DNA of 64,000 bases from Sambucus nigra (taxonomy: Eukaryota > Streptophyta > Magnoliopsida > Dipsacales > Adoxaceae), in assembly GCA_949130495.1 (NCBI GenBank), contig OX422210.1, positions 30,106,681 through 30,170,680 on the forward strand. Direction: 5' to 3'. The position numbers were made by a program, and so were the translations under genes. Positions 33,902-46,816 of the stretch are shown here, piece after piece. A model generated the notes under the pieces. That model had not been told where the DNA came from. It saw only the letters and a program-made list of their open reading frames with translations, and did no database searches. Every line of letters starts with the position of its first letter. The stretch's first letter is position 1.

Positions 33902-35433
33902 GTTGACGTTCTTTGCTCCCTTTTGAAATCTCTAAATTAAAATTGCTAGTAGTTAACACGCAAGAATAATCTAGCTAGTACATGAAGTAAAAATATATAT
34001 ATAAATCAAAACTGATTAAATTGAAGCACAATTAATGTTTAGTCCTTAGGAGCTAATTATATTTCGCATTTAGTTCACCTTATTTTATATTTTGCAAAAA
34101 CGCCCTTGCTTATTTCTTTGATAATTTTTTCTTATAGTCTAGTATAAGAGAAATAAAATTGTGAGTGTTTTATATGGTAAGAGATTTTTCGGAACAAAAT
34201 AATTTTTTTAGACTAAAGGTTAGTTAAAAAATTGTCGAGGGGCTTTTCTTTGAATAAAGAGAAGTAACAATTTGAACGAAAATATAAGTTTTAACATAAT
34301 TAATATATTGAGGTGTGCTCCCAGTTTTTCATGTCCTTTTTTGTTTAGTGATTAGACTAGTCAAGTCTACAGCAAACAACATCCCTTATAAAATATCTTT
34401 GTTCTAAATACGGCGTCTCTTTTGAAAAAAAAATCTCTAGAATTAGAAAAATAAGCAAAAACCACTGTGAATCACAATAATAAAACCTTCTATTTTTTAT
34501 ATGGAAGATACCAATACATAAAAACAGTGCGGTAAAATGCTACGCTAGTGTTAAAAATTGTAATTATATTGATAACGTTCAAATAAGAATCAGGAGATGG
34601 GCATAACTTTTGTGTCATTGCGCATGATGAGGTATTTTGCTAAACATTTTTGAAGGAATCAATTCCAAAATAGAAATACATATATACAAAGAAACTATAC
34701 TTTACATAGAAGGTTAATATAAAATATGTTTCTTTCTCCATGATAATAAAGTCGATGGTGAGAATAAGATAAGAAAATGTGATATTCTTACACAAATAAT
34801 AATTCTCAAAAAGATTATGGACAATAAAAAAGGAAAATAGGTTGTAATAAACCCAAAAAATTTAATCTTAATAACATTAGATCTTCTACTCGTTCAAGAG
34901 TACGAAAATTTTCGTAATTGTTTTTACCTTTTCGTTAATTCCTGTAAGAGCTTTAGGGGGGGGGGGGGGGGGGAGGGGGGCTTTTTATCCTAATTTCTAA
35001 TAAAATTGTTTTTTTTTTATTTTTTTAAAAAAAGATCCGATCTTCCACAAATAGTATTTCTAAAAAAGAATATGAATCTCATTTACTATTAACATCAAAT
35101 TTCTAAAAGAATGATAGAGCAATAATAGAGGATTCAAGTTTTGGATATTGTCCATTCTATATATAACAGTTATTGATATCTAATTCTATGCGGTGAGATT
35201 ACGTGAAGTATTGTATTATCATTTAAATTGCATGCAAACTACCATTAAACGTGCAAAACTACTTATAAACACATGACCAAATAAAAATGTAAAAACACCC
35301 GAATGGATTTAAAGCCAAGTGAAAGTTCTAGAGCGTAAAAAGGGATAGAGGGATGATGATTTTTTAACATGAATTATAAATATTGACACCTTGAATTGTA
35401 CGATCAAAAATGCGCTTTGAAAATTGATTTATT
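33902..35433. other. Upstream spacer of the TAXIMIN-like gene, U2
   Basis: The counterpart of 12504-14007. It is notable only for a G run at 34956-34980 where the other copies have four or fewer G. Confidence 0.4.
34956..34980 (+). repeat. Poly-G expansion
   Basis: A run of 18 G, one A and 6 G. The same site reads taggggagc in U1 and U1b and tagtggggc in U3, so this copy has expanded, or the assembly has an error here. Confidence 0.8.
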
Positions 35434-35626
35434 CCGTTCCAAATTAAAATTTCACTATTCATTTTTAGATTGTTTCAAATTAAGGGTTCATTTTCCTTTT
35501 TTTGGACATAATGAACCATTCAAGTTCCACAATTGTGAACAATAGTTAACCACCGCAGTTGATTGAGTGTTTCCTTAATCTATACAAAATAAATATATGA
35601 ACTCTTAATTTGGGACGGACAAAATA

Positions 35627-35683
<57 letters not shown>
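35434..35683. mobile_element. MITE-3 and following (TA)n, U2
   Basis: Ends are ccgttccaaattaaaatttc and gaactcttaatttgggacgg (to 35621). The (TA)n at 35629-35683 is the point where U2 breaks off. Confidence 0.4.
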
Positions 35684-35688
<5 letters not shown>

Positions 35689-35689
35689 G

Positions 35690-35873
35690 AAAAAGAGAAA
35701 GAGGTCGCCCTAAGCTATCGTGAGAGGAAATTATTTGGAGAAATGTTAAGGAATTGAACTTGAATGATAATGTTGCACACAATATATTAGAATGATAAAG
35801 GAGAATCCATGTGGCCGACCCCATATCGATGGGATTAAGGCAAGGATGATGATGATGATGAGGATGATAATGA
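35690..35873 (+). pseudogene. RTE-type LINE 3' tail, U2b
   Basis: The last about 180 bases of the RTE element, ending ccgaccccatatcgatggga and a GAT/GAG repeat tail. No coding part is left. Confidence 0.7.
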
Positions 35874-36120
35874 TATGTTCAAGTGTGTTATTGCCTTATA
35901 CTCTTCATAGAAATAAGGCCACTTTTGTGAGAATTTTGAATGATTAATTCTCTAAAACACTCATAAAAAAAGGTTTTCAAGGCCAAAATGAACACAATAA
36001 GAACCAATTATGCTTGATGGGGAACTATGTGACTTATATTGTCTTGGTTTTCAAGAACGAGGGGAAGTTCAAAGTCTTTGACTACTTATTCAGATGTAGT
36101 TAGTCTTCACTTTTCTTTCT

Positions 36121-37020
36121 TCTAGGGGGCGGGGGGTTGGGTTGATGGAAATGGTTTATGAATGAACATGTCGTGGGCAACTTCGTTGCCAAATTCAAGT
36201 GGGAGACACATTACAATTTTAGTAGGACCACCAAAAAATATGTTCTCCAATTCGAGAAGAACAATCTGGTATATTCACATGTCAAAAACCAGTAAGTATT
36301 GAATGGGAAAATTGTCTCTAAAGATACCCACTTGAGTTAATTAAAAAAAAAACTTTGTATAATAATACCTTGTCTCACATAGAAAAAATAATGAAATATG
36401 AAGAGTTAATTTACTCCTTGGTGGGCACTCCTTGGTTGGACCAAAGGAACCCCACTTTTATGGAGTGCCGATAACTTAGGTTTGCGTGCATGCCGCTGCC
36501 TATCGTGTGGACCAACTCCACCAGGACAGGCTCGAGCCTAGCCTTGGACTTCAATGGATAATTTAATTTATTTGCCAAGTTTCGTTTGTTTATAATTTAT
36601 GGTTTGTATTAATCCCAACCCATAATAGAAATGTTTTTGATCATTTATTAAATCGTCTTGGCCCATTTGCAAAAATGGGTCCAATTTTATTTTATTGGGA
36701 TTTTGAAATTGGTTGAAAGTTATTGGTCATAAGGACAAAAGCCATGTCAAATCGTGATTTTCATTTTTGACGGCCTGTTCGTTGAAAAACCACACTAAAC
36801 AGACAATGTGATTGTTTAAATGGTCACGAATAAGTCTGTAAAAGTCCTTAGGCCTACCATGAATCCCCACTTAATTTTTTTGACCTTTTATGTTCCTACG
36901 ACGACTACAATTGTCTTTTTCATAGGGATAAAAAATCTAATCTATTTTATGAGACAATAGCTCACAACAATGGGCACCATGAAGGGAGCAAAATGTTTTA
37001 AGAACACAACATGAATTCAC
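36121..37020 (+). repeat. Copia-C polypurine tract and partial LTR, U2b
   Basis: G-rich tract ctagggggcggggggttggg, then TGATGG at 36143 (TGTTGG in other copies). It is cut at about 37020 by the U2b/U3 junction. Confidence 0.45.
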
Positions 37021-38769
37021 AGGGTTAGGAATAATAAGGCAGTGAAATTATAATAAGGCAACGAAATAAGTTAAATGGGAGAAAATTAAGATAAGAAATT
37101 CAATAATTTAAGAAAATGAGATACCATACTAAAATATCAATAGACCATTGTGGGTTTAATTTACTCTTTTTATTCTTGTTTGTCTTCATATATATAGTTA
37201 AATAAATAATTTGTAAAAAACAGTTACATTCGAGTAATTTATTAGGAAATGGTAGAAATGGTATAGTCTAATGGAATACAAAATAGAATAAGAATTGAAT
37301 CCCTAAAACTAAATGGTTAGCACAATTTTTTTCGAACATAACATTGGCAGACATAAAGGTTTTATACAATGTCTTACTGGGGGTATTTTACTTTTAGAAA
37401 AAAATAACATATTATAGTTATGCTCAACTCTAAGGCAAAATGGTTTGTATTCAATCAACTCAAAGTGTAGCTTTGTGGAAGATTGGAATACCTATACTGT
37501 TGCTTTAGTCTTCAATATTTGTCACTTCAATTAAAAAAATTCAATAAACCAATTTTTGGTATTTTCCTTGATTTTAAAATTAAAAATTAAAAATTATCAA
37601 TTAAACATCAGGAGACATATTTATATATACATATTTTCATCATCATATATTTTGATTTTAATTTTGATTTTTATGGCTCAAAAAAATGAAAAAAAGGTAA
37701 CATGGTCAATATGTTAATAGTAGCGGTTTGACTATCGAAAATTTGGAAGTGGGGATGAAACATAGATTGAATATAAAAAATAGATTAACACAAAAACACC
37801 TCTAAAAGTGTGGCAAAAACAAAATAGCCCATTTTTTTCAATTCATTTTTATCAGCACAGGTAGGCCATTCCATGCTTTCAAACACAATCAATGAACCAT
37901 TATATATATAAAAAAAAAAACATAAACAGTAAAAAAAAACCAAGCCCTTTTAGCAGTTTATCAAAATAGAATCATGTAGAAAGAAAATTTCAATTTTAAC
38001 AACCACCCTTATTAACTGTACGATTCTCATACAAATTGTGTACCACTAATTTCCATTAGTTAGTAATTAAAATTGGTTTACCCTTTGTAATTCAAAAGTT
38101 TATTTCATCAAAAACCATCGAGAATAAATCAAGAAAAACCTAACATGCACAAGGAAGAAAAAGTAAATAACAATCATAATGAAATATAAAGATGGAGTTA
38201 ACAAAGACTAGTACCTTATTCTTGATTTGTTGATACGAAGTTGTTGCTTGATTATTAGAAGTTAACGTGAGAAGAAATGTGAAGACGTACTTATAAATAG
38301 TTTCATTTAGAGGCTTTTGCGAGGAAACTGAATGGGGAAGATACGAAGGGTTTCAATCTTTATTACAAAACCCATTTATGGAATGGTGTTTTATTATTAT
38401 ATCATCATGGAAACTAAAACGTTAGATAGAGAAAATTGAGAATCAACAACACCAATATCCCTTAGTATTTCTCACTTACAATTTTCTCATTTTCTGGATG
38501 GAAGTCGTTCATTTGATCCAATCTTTACAATGAAAAGTTCCGAATTTTATATACTAATAATACACCGATTTGCATAGTGTGCCTTCCTTACACGCGTCTC
38601 GTCGTGTGACTAATGATTTTAGCTTTCTTGATGGTGGCGTTATTATGATGGCGCCCCCTTTACACCGTTGGCTAAGAAGTATTGGTCGTTTAGAGCATGG
38701 ATGAACGGATTACACTATGCCATTAAATTTAATTTATTTTTTACGTGTAATTTTGGATTGCTTGTTTAA

Positions 38770-38995
38770 ATAATTTAATATGTAAGTATGGTAGTAATAT
38801 TATAAATTAGTAAAATGATACTTTGATTATTTAATAAATTAGTACGAAAGTAAATTTATAAAATTAGTAAACAAAGATTTTAATGATGTTGTAAATTAGT
38901 AAGTTAGTAATTGAATAAATTATTACGTTACTAAATTAATAAATTTAGCTAATTGGTAATCTAAAAACTTAATAAATTAATAAATAAATGGTTTT
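38770..38995. repeat. Degenerate 'ttagtaa' tract, U3
   Basis: The counterpart of 5840-6070. Confidence 0.6.
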
Positions 38996-39023
38996 TTATT
39001 ATGTACATAAAAAAATTATTCAA

Positions 39024-40016
39024 TTAAGGTAAATCAAAGACATAAAGCTTAAATGTGCAATGAAATCCGTCGACAATTCGACACCGGTATATGTTTGAGG
39101 AGGGGATATTTGGATTTGGACATGCTTTATCACTCATGAATTCGGCACCAACATTTTTTTCATTGATCACTTTTCTAACAATCTCCTGATCATCATTTAT
39201 TTGGGCCGAGATATTTGGATCTTGAGATGCTATATTTTTGGAAGTCAATGGATTCTACACAAAATTAGGAGCTATTTCCAAATCTCCTCCCGTGTCGATT
39301 ACGTCCACAATATTTTCCTGGTTATTACTCCGAACAAAAAAATCAGTATTTTTTCTTTTATCCGTTCCATTCCGATTAAATTGAGCTAAATTTCATCTCA
39401 AATTTTTCTGGGCCATTTTACAACTTGAAATTGGATGTCGTACACATCCACGAAAATCACAAAAGGGGGTTGTTTTTCTAGTTCTATTTTAATTGGAATA
39501 GTTTTATCCTCACCCTCAATAACCACAGTACTTGGAACCAAGTACGAAAAGTCAATTTTAACTAAAATTCTTTCATAAAGTCCATATTTTTATCAGAGGT
39601 TGATTGATCAATCCTTATGGGTAAACAACACCTCTAAAAAATTCTAATAGTAACCTTGAATGACAAAATGCGTCCGGAAGATCATAAAATCTCACCCAAA
39701 CATGAGATGTAAATGAAACAAATTTAGATGGGGAGAAATTTGGATATCATTGCGTAGGTTTAAAATAACGAACCTCAAAATTTAAAGCACCGAGCGTCCA
39801 CGCTTTTTTGAAGTCATCCAATGATTCAAATGAAAAATGTAAAGTGATGCGCGGTGTGATATTGATTTAAATAAATTCGTATTTTTTCAATTAAATACTT
39901 ATATAATCGGTGGCAAATTACAAACCAAATTAATTCAGCCCCTAAAGATGTAGAGATTATTTTAGTCATGGTTTTAGTTAGAGGCTAGGGTTTGGAGAGT
40001 TTTTGTGGATGTGCCA
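39024..40016 (-). pseudogene. LINE ORF1-like DUF4283/zinc-knuckle remnant, U3
   Basis: Start codon at 40016. The knuckle reads CDFRGCVRHPISSC, so the second cysteine is arginine while the first and last are kept. The C-terminal open piece is 39024-39248. Several frame changes occur. Confidence 0.58.
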
Positions 40017-40844
40017 TTTTCTCCCTCCTAGGGTTTATCCATACAGAGGGTTTACGTATTTGTGGTTGTGTAAGAATATTATTCATCATCTTCTTCATAA
40101 ATCCAAGCCTGCATTTTTTGTATTTCTTCATTTCTTGCTTTGTTAATTAGTTTCATTGCTCTGTAGTGTAGAATTAATTGCTTTCTTTCAATACATGCCT
40201 TTTATTATGCTTTCTATCTAAATTAAATTAGGTTGTGATTAATGGAACTCGCCTTGTGTTTAATGGATTGCTTTGCTATGGTGATGGGTTTTGTGTATTT
40301 ATTTCGACTAGGTTGTCCTAGTTATTATGCCAAGGAGATTTAATGGGGTATATCATGTATGCTCCGTATTTACGACTTTGCGTGTGAAATTTCAGGAGTA
40401 TTTGTTGATGCCAAAATCATGTTTGGCTTTTATGCGAATTCAGGGGGTGACACTCCTAGGTTTAATTAATCGTTGAAATGAGATTCAATCTTAGTAATTT
40501 ATTATTCCCATGTAACCATTTATACATTTTAAGTCGATGTGAGGGATATTTGTCGCAACCTATAGTTTTTATTCCTTTTGTTAATCGTAGTTTAAATACA
40601 CGTGCCGAGATTATATTTTCTTTTCTTTTGTTAACAATCATCTTTTACACATTTATTTAGAGGTATTAAACCGATTAATATGCTTGCAACATTTCTCTGT
40701 GGACTCGAAAACCGGACTGACCGCTGTACTCCCTTAAAATAGTGTAGTCAATAGTTTAGGTTTTTGCATTGAGTCGATGAACTGAAAACAATGACCAACG
40801 TGAGTAACTCGGACGCGCGGTTTCCCCCTCAATAAACTTCATTG
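40017..40844. other. Unidentified spacer, U3
   Basis: The counterpart of 7083-7844 and 27045-27850, continuing to the start of the Copia-C piece. No gene is visible. Confidence 0.4.
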
Positions 40845-41520
40845 AGAAAATACTTGATAAATTCAATAAGTATAATATTAATCAAAGGTAAACACTGTTT
40901 TATGCTAATATTCATCTTACCTCTAATTTTGGTGGAATCACATCTCAATTAGAGTACTCTCCTATAATGGTCAGTTTAATGTACATAACTGACTCTATTC
41001 GTAGTCTCAATCATTATATGAGCAATTTTAGTACGCAATACTGGAAAGCCATTGTTAGAGTTGTAGGGCATTTAAAGCATACTAATTTTTTTGGAATGGA
41101 ATATTAAAGATATATCGAAGTACTTGAAAAGTATGGTGATGCTAACTGGAAATATAAATGTAAAAACTCAAAATGCACAAGTGGTCACACCCTTTCCGTT
41201 GGAGGTGAAACCACTTCTTGGATATCCTCAAATTAAATATATAATTCTAGATCCCCATTTGGAATCTGAATTCATTATTTTTGATAAAACTGGGAAAGAA
41301 ACAAAACGGTGTCGTAATTTTACAAAGGATATTCCAAATTGGGTAAAACTTGTTCCCTCCTTATGTATACACTTCGATAGCCAATGAGAGATTGGAAAGG
41401 AACTAAATACCATGTAGAATGGGAAGTCCAAGCATATTGATCGGACGCCGTAAGACAATTGAAATTATTTCTATTGACCACGTCATCTCCTTAAAAAAGG
41501 TTTAATCTGAGAATGTAGAA
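40845..41520 (+). pseudogene. Copia-C RNase H remnant, U3
   Basis: The same text as in U2: SQLEYSPIMVSLMY, KYGDANWKYKCKNS and SEFIIFDKTGKETKRCRNF, with the shared TGA after HFDSQ near 41384. Confidence 0.72.
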
Positions 41521-41744
41521 AGGTCGACAAAGTAAATGGGATTAAAAAATTTAATTAACTAACAATCGCCATGTTGGAAAGCTGTAGAGATCCTAAGATC
41601 CAGATTAAAATGGACGACTTATATATACATGTGACATAGTAAGAACTAAGGAGATGTTTTAATCCATACCATTTTTAATATGAGATAGTGCACATATTCC
41701 ATGAGAATCGTCATAATTTTTTAATAATTATATATCTTGAAATG

Positions 41745-43434
41745 AAGTGGAATTGGAACGATAATGTTAACAACATTTAGCCAAGCATAAAGAATGATAT
41801 CGAGAAAATAGGTAAGCAAGTTTTAGGTGAGACTAAAGCAAAAAGATTCATTAAAAAAGAGACTTGGTGGTGGAATGAGGAAGTGCAAAAGATAATACAA
41901 AAGAAACGAGTAAGCTTTAAAGAGTGGAAAAAGTGTAAAAATCAAGAAGATTTAAAAAAGTATAAGAAGTTAAAAAAGTCAAGTAAAAAATATTATTAAA
42001 AATGCGCAACAGAACGCACTACAGTCTTTATAATAAATTAGGTACCAAAGAACGTGAAAGTGAAATATGTAAATTGGCAAATAAAGATAGAATGACAAGG
42101 GATATGGGTCCAGTTAAGCGTATTAAAGACATAAATCAAAATTTATAAATTAAATAAAGCAATTTTAGATAAATGGGAAGAGTATTTTCAAAGACTATCG
42201 AATGAAGAGTATCCGAAAAAAGATGTCTAGAATATTGAACCGAATATAAGAATGGTATGCCCGATTACTGAAAAAAAGTAGATATATTAGTAAGGAAAAT
42301 AGGAAAGAATAAAGCGGTTGGCAGAGATAAAATACCCACAGAGGTGTGGAGAACCCTTGGACGTCTAGGGATAAAATGGTTAACATACTTATTTAATAAA
42401 ATTTTAAGAGAAGAAAACATGCCAAATGAGTGGAGGAAAAACGCGATAACACTTTTGTATAAAAATAAAGGTGACATACAAAACTTAAGTAATTATAGAG
42501 GAATCAAACTGATGAATCACACTATTAAATTGTGGAAAAAAGTTATAGAACAAAGATTAAGAAATGAGTGAACTATTTCGGATAATCAATTTGGATTTAT
42601 GCCAGGGCGATCCACCACAAAAACTATTTACTTATTACGATAGTTGATGGAGAAATGTAGAAGTAAGAATAAAAATTTATATATGGTCATTATAGATTTA
42701 GAAAAGGCATATGATAGAGTAACTAGGGATGTAACTTGGTGGGATTTAAGGAGGAAAAGAATCCCTATGAGTTATATTAAAGTTATTTAAGATATGTATA
42801 ATAACACAAAAACTAGAGTAAGGACTGTATGTGGAGAAACTAATGACTTTATGATTAAAGTGAATTTACATCAAGGATCGACCTTAGGTCGTTATTTAAT
42901 TGTCGTAGTTTTAGATGAGATTACTAAGGACATGCAAGAAGATGTTATGTTGTTTGCGAACGATATAGTTTTAATAGACACTTCAAAGGAGGGGTTAGTA
43001 ATGAGAGTAGGTACTTGGGGAAAAGCCTTAGATTCTAAGGGACTAAAAATCAGTAGAAATAAAACATAATTTATGAGATCTAAATATAATAAAGAGGCAT
43101 CGGGTAACATAATGTTAAATATTGAAGAAAAAGTGATAAATCAAACTTTATATATATAGGTTCAATGTTAGAAAGTAGACGTAAGGTGGTACGAACATGT
43201 GTTGTGTAGACCAGATGATGCCCATATAATAAGAGGACGATTGTTAAAAATAGAGGGGTAAAAGAGAAAGTGGTCGCCCTAAGCTATCGTGGGAGGAAAT
43301 TATTTGGAGAGATCTTAAGGAATTAAACTTGAATGATAATGTTGCACACAATAGATTAGAATGAAAAAGGAGAATCTATGTGGACAACCCCGTATCGGTG
43401 GGATTAAGGAAAGGATGATGTTGATGATGATGAT
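41745..43434 (+). pseudogene. RTE-type LINE, U3
   Basis: Linker with LYNKLGTKERESEICKLAN near 42020. Reverse transcriptase pieces are WLTYLFNKILREENMPNEWR (42344-42571), LEKAYDRVTRDVTWWDL near 42697, and FANDIVLIDT near 42952, where the first catalytic Asp of FADD has become Asn. It ends with the GAT-rich tail at about 43415-43434. Confidence 0.78.
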
Positions 43435-43673
43435 ATGTTCAAGTGTGTTATTGCGTTATACTCCTCAGAGAAATAAGGCCACTTTGTGAATATTTTGAAT
43501 GCTGAATTCTCTAATAGACTCATAAAAATAGGTTTTCAAGGCCAAAATGAACACGATAAGAACCAATTATGCTTGAGGGGGAACTATGTGACTTATATTT
43601 TCTTGGTTTACAAGAACTATGGGAAGTTCAAAGTTTCTGACTACTTATTCAGATGTAGCTAGTCTTCACTTTT

Positions 43674-45079
43674 CAGGGCGAGGGGTGTGGTTGTTGGAAA
43701 TGGTTTATTAATGAACATGTCAGGGGAAACTTCGTTGCCAAATTCAAGTGGGAGACACATTCCAAGTTTAGTAAGACCACCCAAATATGTGTTCTCTAAT
43801 TTGAGGAGAACAATTTGGTATATTCACATGTCAAAAACCAATAAGTATTGAATTAGAAAAATGCCTTTAAAGATACCCACTTGAGTTAATAAAAAAAGAA
43901 AACTTTGTATAATAAAACCTTATCTCACATAGAAAAAATAATGAAATGTGAAGAGTTAATATACTCCATGATGGTCACTCCTTGGTTGGACCAAAGGAAC
44001 CCCACTTTTACGGAGTGGTGATAACTTAGGTTTGCGTGCATGCCGCTGCCTATCGCGTGGAACAACTCCACTAGGGCAGGCTTGAGCCTAGCCTTGGACT
44101 TCAATAGATTTTTTGATTTATTGGCAAAATTTCGTTCGTTTATAATTTCTGGTTCGGATTAATCCCAATCCATAATAGAAATGTGTCTGATCATTTATTA
44201 AATCGGCTTGGCCCGTTCGCAAAATGGGTCCAATTTTATTTTAATGGGCTGTTGAAATTCGTTGAAAATTATAGCTCAAAAGGACAAAAGCCATGTCACG
44301 TCGTGATTTTCTTTTTTGACGGCCTGTTCGTTGAAAAAACCACACTAAATAGACAATGTGATTGTTTAAATGGTCACGAATAAGTTTGTAAAAGTCCTTA
44401 GGCCTACCATAAATCCTCACTTAATTTTTTTGGCTTTTTCTGTTCCTACGACGACTACAATCATAGGGACAAAAAATCTATTCTATTTTATGAGATAATA
44501 GCTCACAACATTGGGCACCATAAAGGGAGCAAAATGTTTTAAGAACACAACATGAATTCATAGGGTTAGGAGTGTTTGTCTATACTCAATTTAAACATTG
44601 TATAAAATAATTTGTAGATTTTTTATTATTGTTCGTACATTTTATTTTTATATCCAAAATAACAATTATTTTTTAAGGATAAAAACTTGTTCAACCATAA
44701 AGAAATTGACACTACACAATAAAACCTACTTTTTAATGTGAAGTCCAAAATAGAATATGTGATTCAAAATTATAGACGGGACACGTAACATTTTTTACGA
44801 ATTTTGCTCTTGATGAGTCTCTACCATTTCAACATTGATTGACTCTTGCAAATAAGGATATTGTATGAGATTAAGTTGCGTTCTCTTTTATCAAAGGTAA
44901 TACCAAATTAAAGATCCTTTTGTACAAAAACCTACTACATATCTATCTTCAAGTCTAAAATGAACAAGGTTTAGCATATATAACATAAACACCATGGAAA
45001 CACCATAGGTTGAAAATGACTGCAATGAAAAATAAATGGTTATTTGCATTTTTGATGGAGTTTGATCTTGTTTTTTGTC

Positions 45080-45080
<1 letters not shown>
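43674..45080 (+). repeat. Copia-C polypurine tract and 3' LTR, U3
   Basis: The LTR is presumed to start TGTTGGAAATGG at 43692. It is nearly identical to U2 over about 1.3 kb. Confidence 0.45.
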
Positions 45081-45112
<32 letters not shown>

Positions 45113-45114
<2 letters not shown>

Positions 45115-45495
45115 AGAAAGGCTCCCTAACATACCTCATTAAACATACTTACAGACATACCATTTTTTTAAAATAGTAAAAAAAATGATTGAGTTGATAT
45201 GTTTTATATGGGTTCATGATATTTCACTATGCCCATGTAAAAATATTCAGCTCAAAATAATATATTTTGTTCTTTTTAAAAAATAGGTAAAAAAACTGAT
45301 AATTTTAAAGGGTAAAAACTGTTAGTTTTTTTTTACCTATTTTTTAAAAATATCAAAATACATTATTTCCAATTGATTATTTTTATAGGGGCACATTGAA
45401 ATGTCATGAACCCGTATAAAAATTATTATCTCCAATTTATATTTTTTACTATTTAAAAATTGGGTATGTTCATAGGAGGTATGTTGGGAGATCCT
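45113..45495. mobile_element. Foldback MITE-1, U3
   Basis: The same element as 10757-11141, with (TA)n at 45082-45112 and 45495-45514. Confidence 0.7.
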
Positions 45496-45514
45496 ATATA
45501 TATATATATATATA

Positions 45515-45700
45515 CAGTCTTGTTCTTGTGCGGACTAGTTCGTATTTTAAGAATGCGGACCGAGCATGTGTTACCTGGCGGTGAGCCTAGAAAAGAGAGA
45601 GAGTATACCTATAATTTAGGAGATAATTTCTAAGCGCACTGTTAGGTAACACATGTCTGGTCCGCATTCTTAAAATGCGGACTAGTCCGCACAAGAGCAT

Positions 45701-45703
<3 letters not shown>
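45515..45703. mobile_element. Foldback MITE-2, U3, inverted
   Basis: The interior is the reverse complement of the U1 and U2 copies: 'gcggtgagcctagaaaagagagagagtatacc' stands where they have 'ggtatactctctctcttttctgggctcaccgcc'. The short non-palindromic flanks are exchanged too (tacagtcttg left, attattatat right), and the long (TA)n is now on the right (45704-45738). Confidence 0.75.
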
Positions 45704-45743
<40 letters not shown>

Positions 45744-46160
45744 GAGTGTTGGTGACCTATAGTTACTTGAGTGTTGGAGACATATAATTTCAAAAATATA
45801 AATAATTTAATTTTACAGCTGTACGAATTTATTTTTAGAAGAAAGTAATAGACAATTGATTGGTATAAAGGTCATTTTCAAATCCAAATATAATAAACAT
45901 TAAATAATTAGTTTTTTTTCAACCTTTTTATTTAAAGAATATTTTATGCTTCGATGCTACATCCAAGTTACACAAGGAACAATAGTTATACTATTTTTAC
46001 ATACTCAAAGTTAATACGTGGTGAAGTTTTAATTGACAAAAGTGTATTGAAAAAATATAAGGGAAAGGACTGAAATGAACATGCTTTTCACTTTTTACTT
46101 CACTTACAATTATCCAATTAACCTAAACAAAGTATGATAAGAGAAAAAATAAAGAAGTTT

Positions 46161-46314
46161 CTACGATGATTTTTCAATCTATTTATCAATCATATAAAGC
46201 TCATCGTTGTCACACCATTAGATACTATGAGCATAATATTTTTTGTAACCGACTTACATAAAGGAAAGAAAGTTACTTCAAAATGAGTATAGATGATACT
46301 AGTAGTCGTAGTCA

Positions 46315-46346
<32 letters not shown>

Positions 46347-46816
46347 AATCTAACAAGGGACACATGAGATGAACCACCGCATGACGTGAATAGGTGCCTT
46401 GATTATATCTAAAGCCCAGTCCCCTACCACCGTAATGCACGAGTCAGGCGGTAATACAAGAATCGTCAACGCCCTGCACATACATACATATATTACACAC
46501 AAACATTTATATATAGTAATTCAAAGTTGTCACAATATATCGTCACGTTATTGTTGGTGGATGTGTCGACAAAATAAGATGCATTATTGTTTCAATTGTT
46601 GTATCTGTAAAACCGTGTCCCCGTACAATGATTGAATATAACAAAGAACATTTCACTAAATTTCATATGTAATAAAATAACTAGAGAGAGAAGGGGAGAG
46701 ACCGACCATGCGATCCAGATGATGACGCCGAACATGGAGACGTGGATGGCAAAGAATGCGAAAGGCAAACCCAAGAGAAAACCCAAAGGCTTACAAACTC
46801 CGTCCTCAGTACACAT
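46161..46816 (-). pseudogene. TAXIMIN-like small peptide gene, U3 copy, frameshifted
   Basis: Exon 1 (46816-46707) is intact and reads [20 protein letters not shown] and GVIIWIAW, the consensus form. The donor GT is at 46706-46705 and the acceptor AG at 46300-46299. Exon 2 (46298-46161) is 10 nt shorter than in the other copies: a deletion near 46204 shifts the frame after NGVT, and a stop follows within a few codons. The C-terminal segment [12 protein letters not shown] is therefore lost. Confidence 0.5.
46300..46346. repeat. (AGT)n microsatellite at the intron 3' end, U3
   Basis: A short interrupted tract (agtagtcgtagtcat, then about 10 agt units). Confidence 0.8.

Larger units (their letters stand above)
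25468..35683. repeat. Tandem segmental unit U2
   Basis: A copy of the unit starting agaatcataattacgatcgc. It carries a deletion at about 26620 that removes the spacer, the 'ttagtaa' tract and the 3' half of the DUF4283 remnant. It keeps the Copia-C RNase H piece that U1 lost. It ends inside the last (TA)n tract without any Copia-B copy and passes directly into U2b. In 25468-26620 only AT-rich spacer is visible. Confidence 0.85.
35684..37029. repeat. Tandem segmental unit U2b (short partial copy)
   Basis: It starts within the RTE 3' end ('gaaaaagagaaagaggtcgcc', compare 8850) and holds the RTE GAT tail (to about 35873) and part of the Copia-C LTR. It ends at 'cacagggttaggaat', where the text jumps to the start of U3 ('aataaggcaacgaaataag', compare 53531). 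Both junctions are deletions or unequal-exchange points. Confidence 0.8.
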
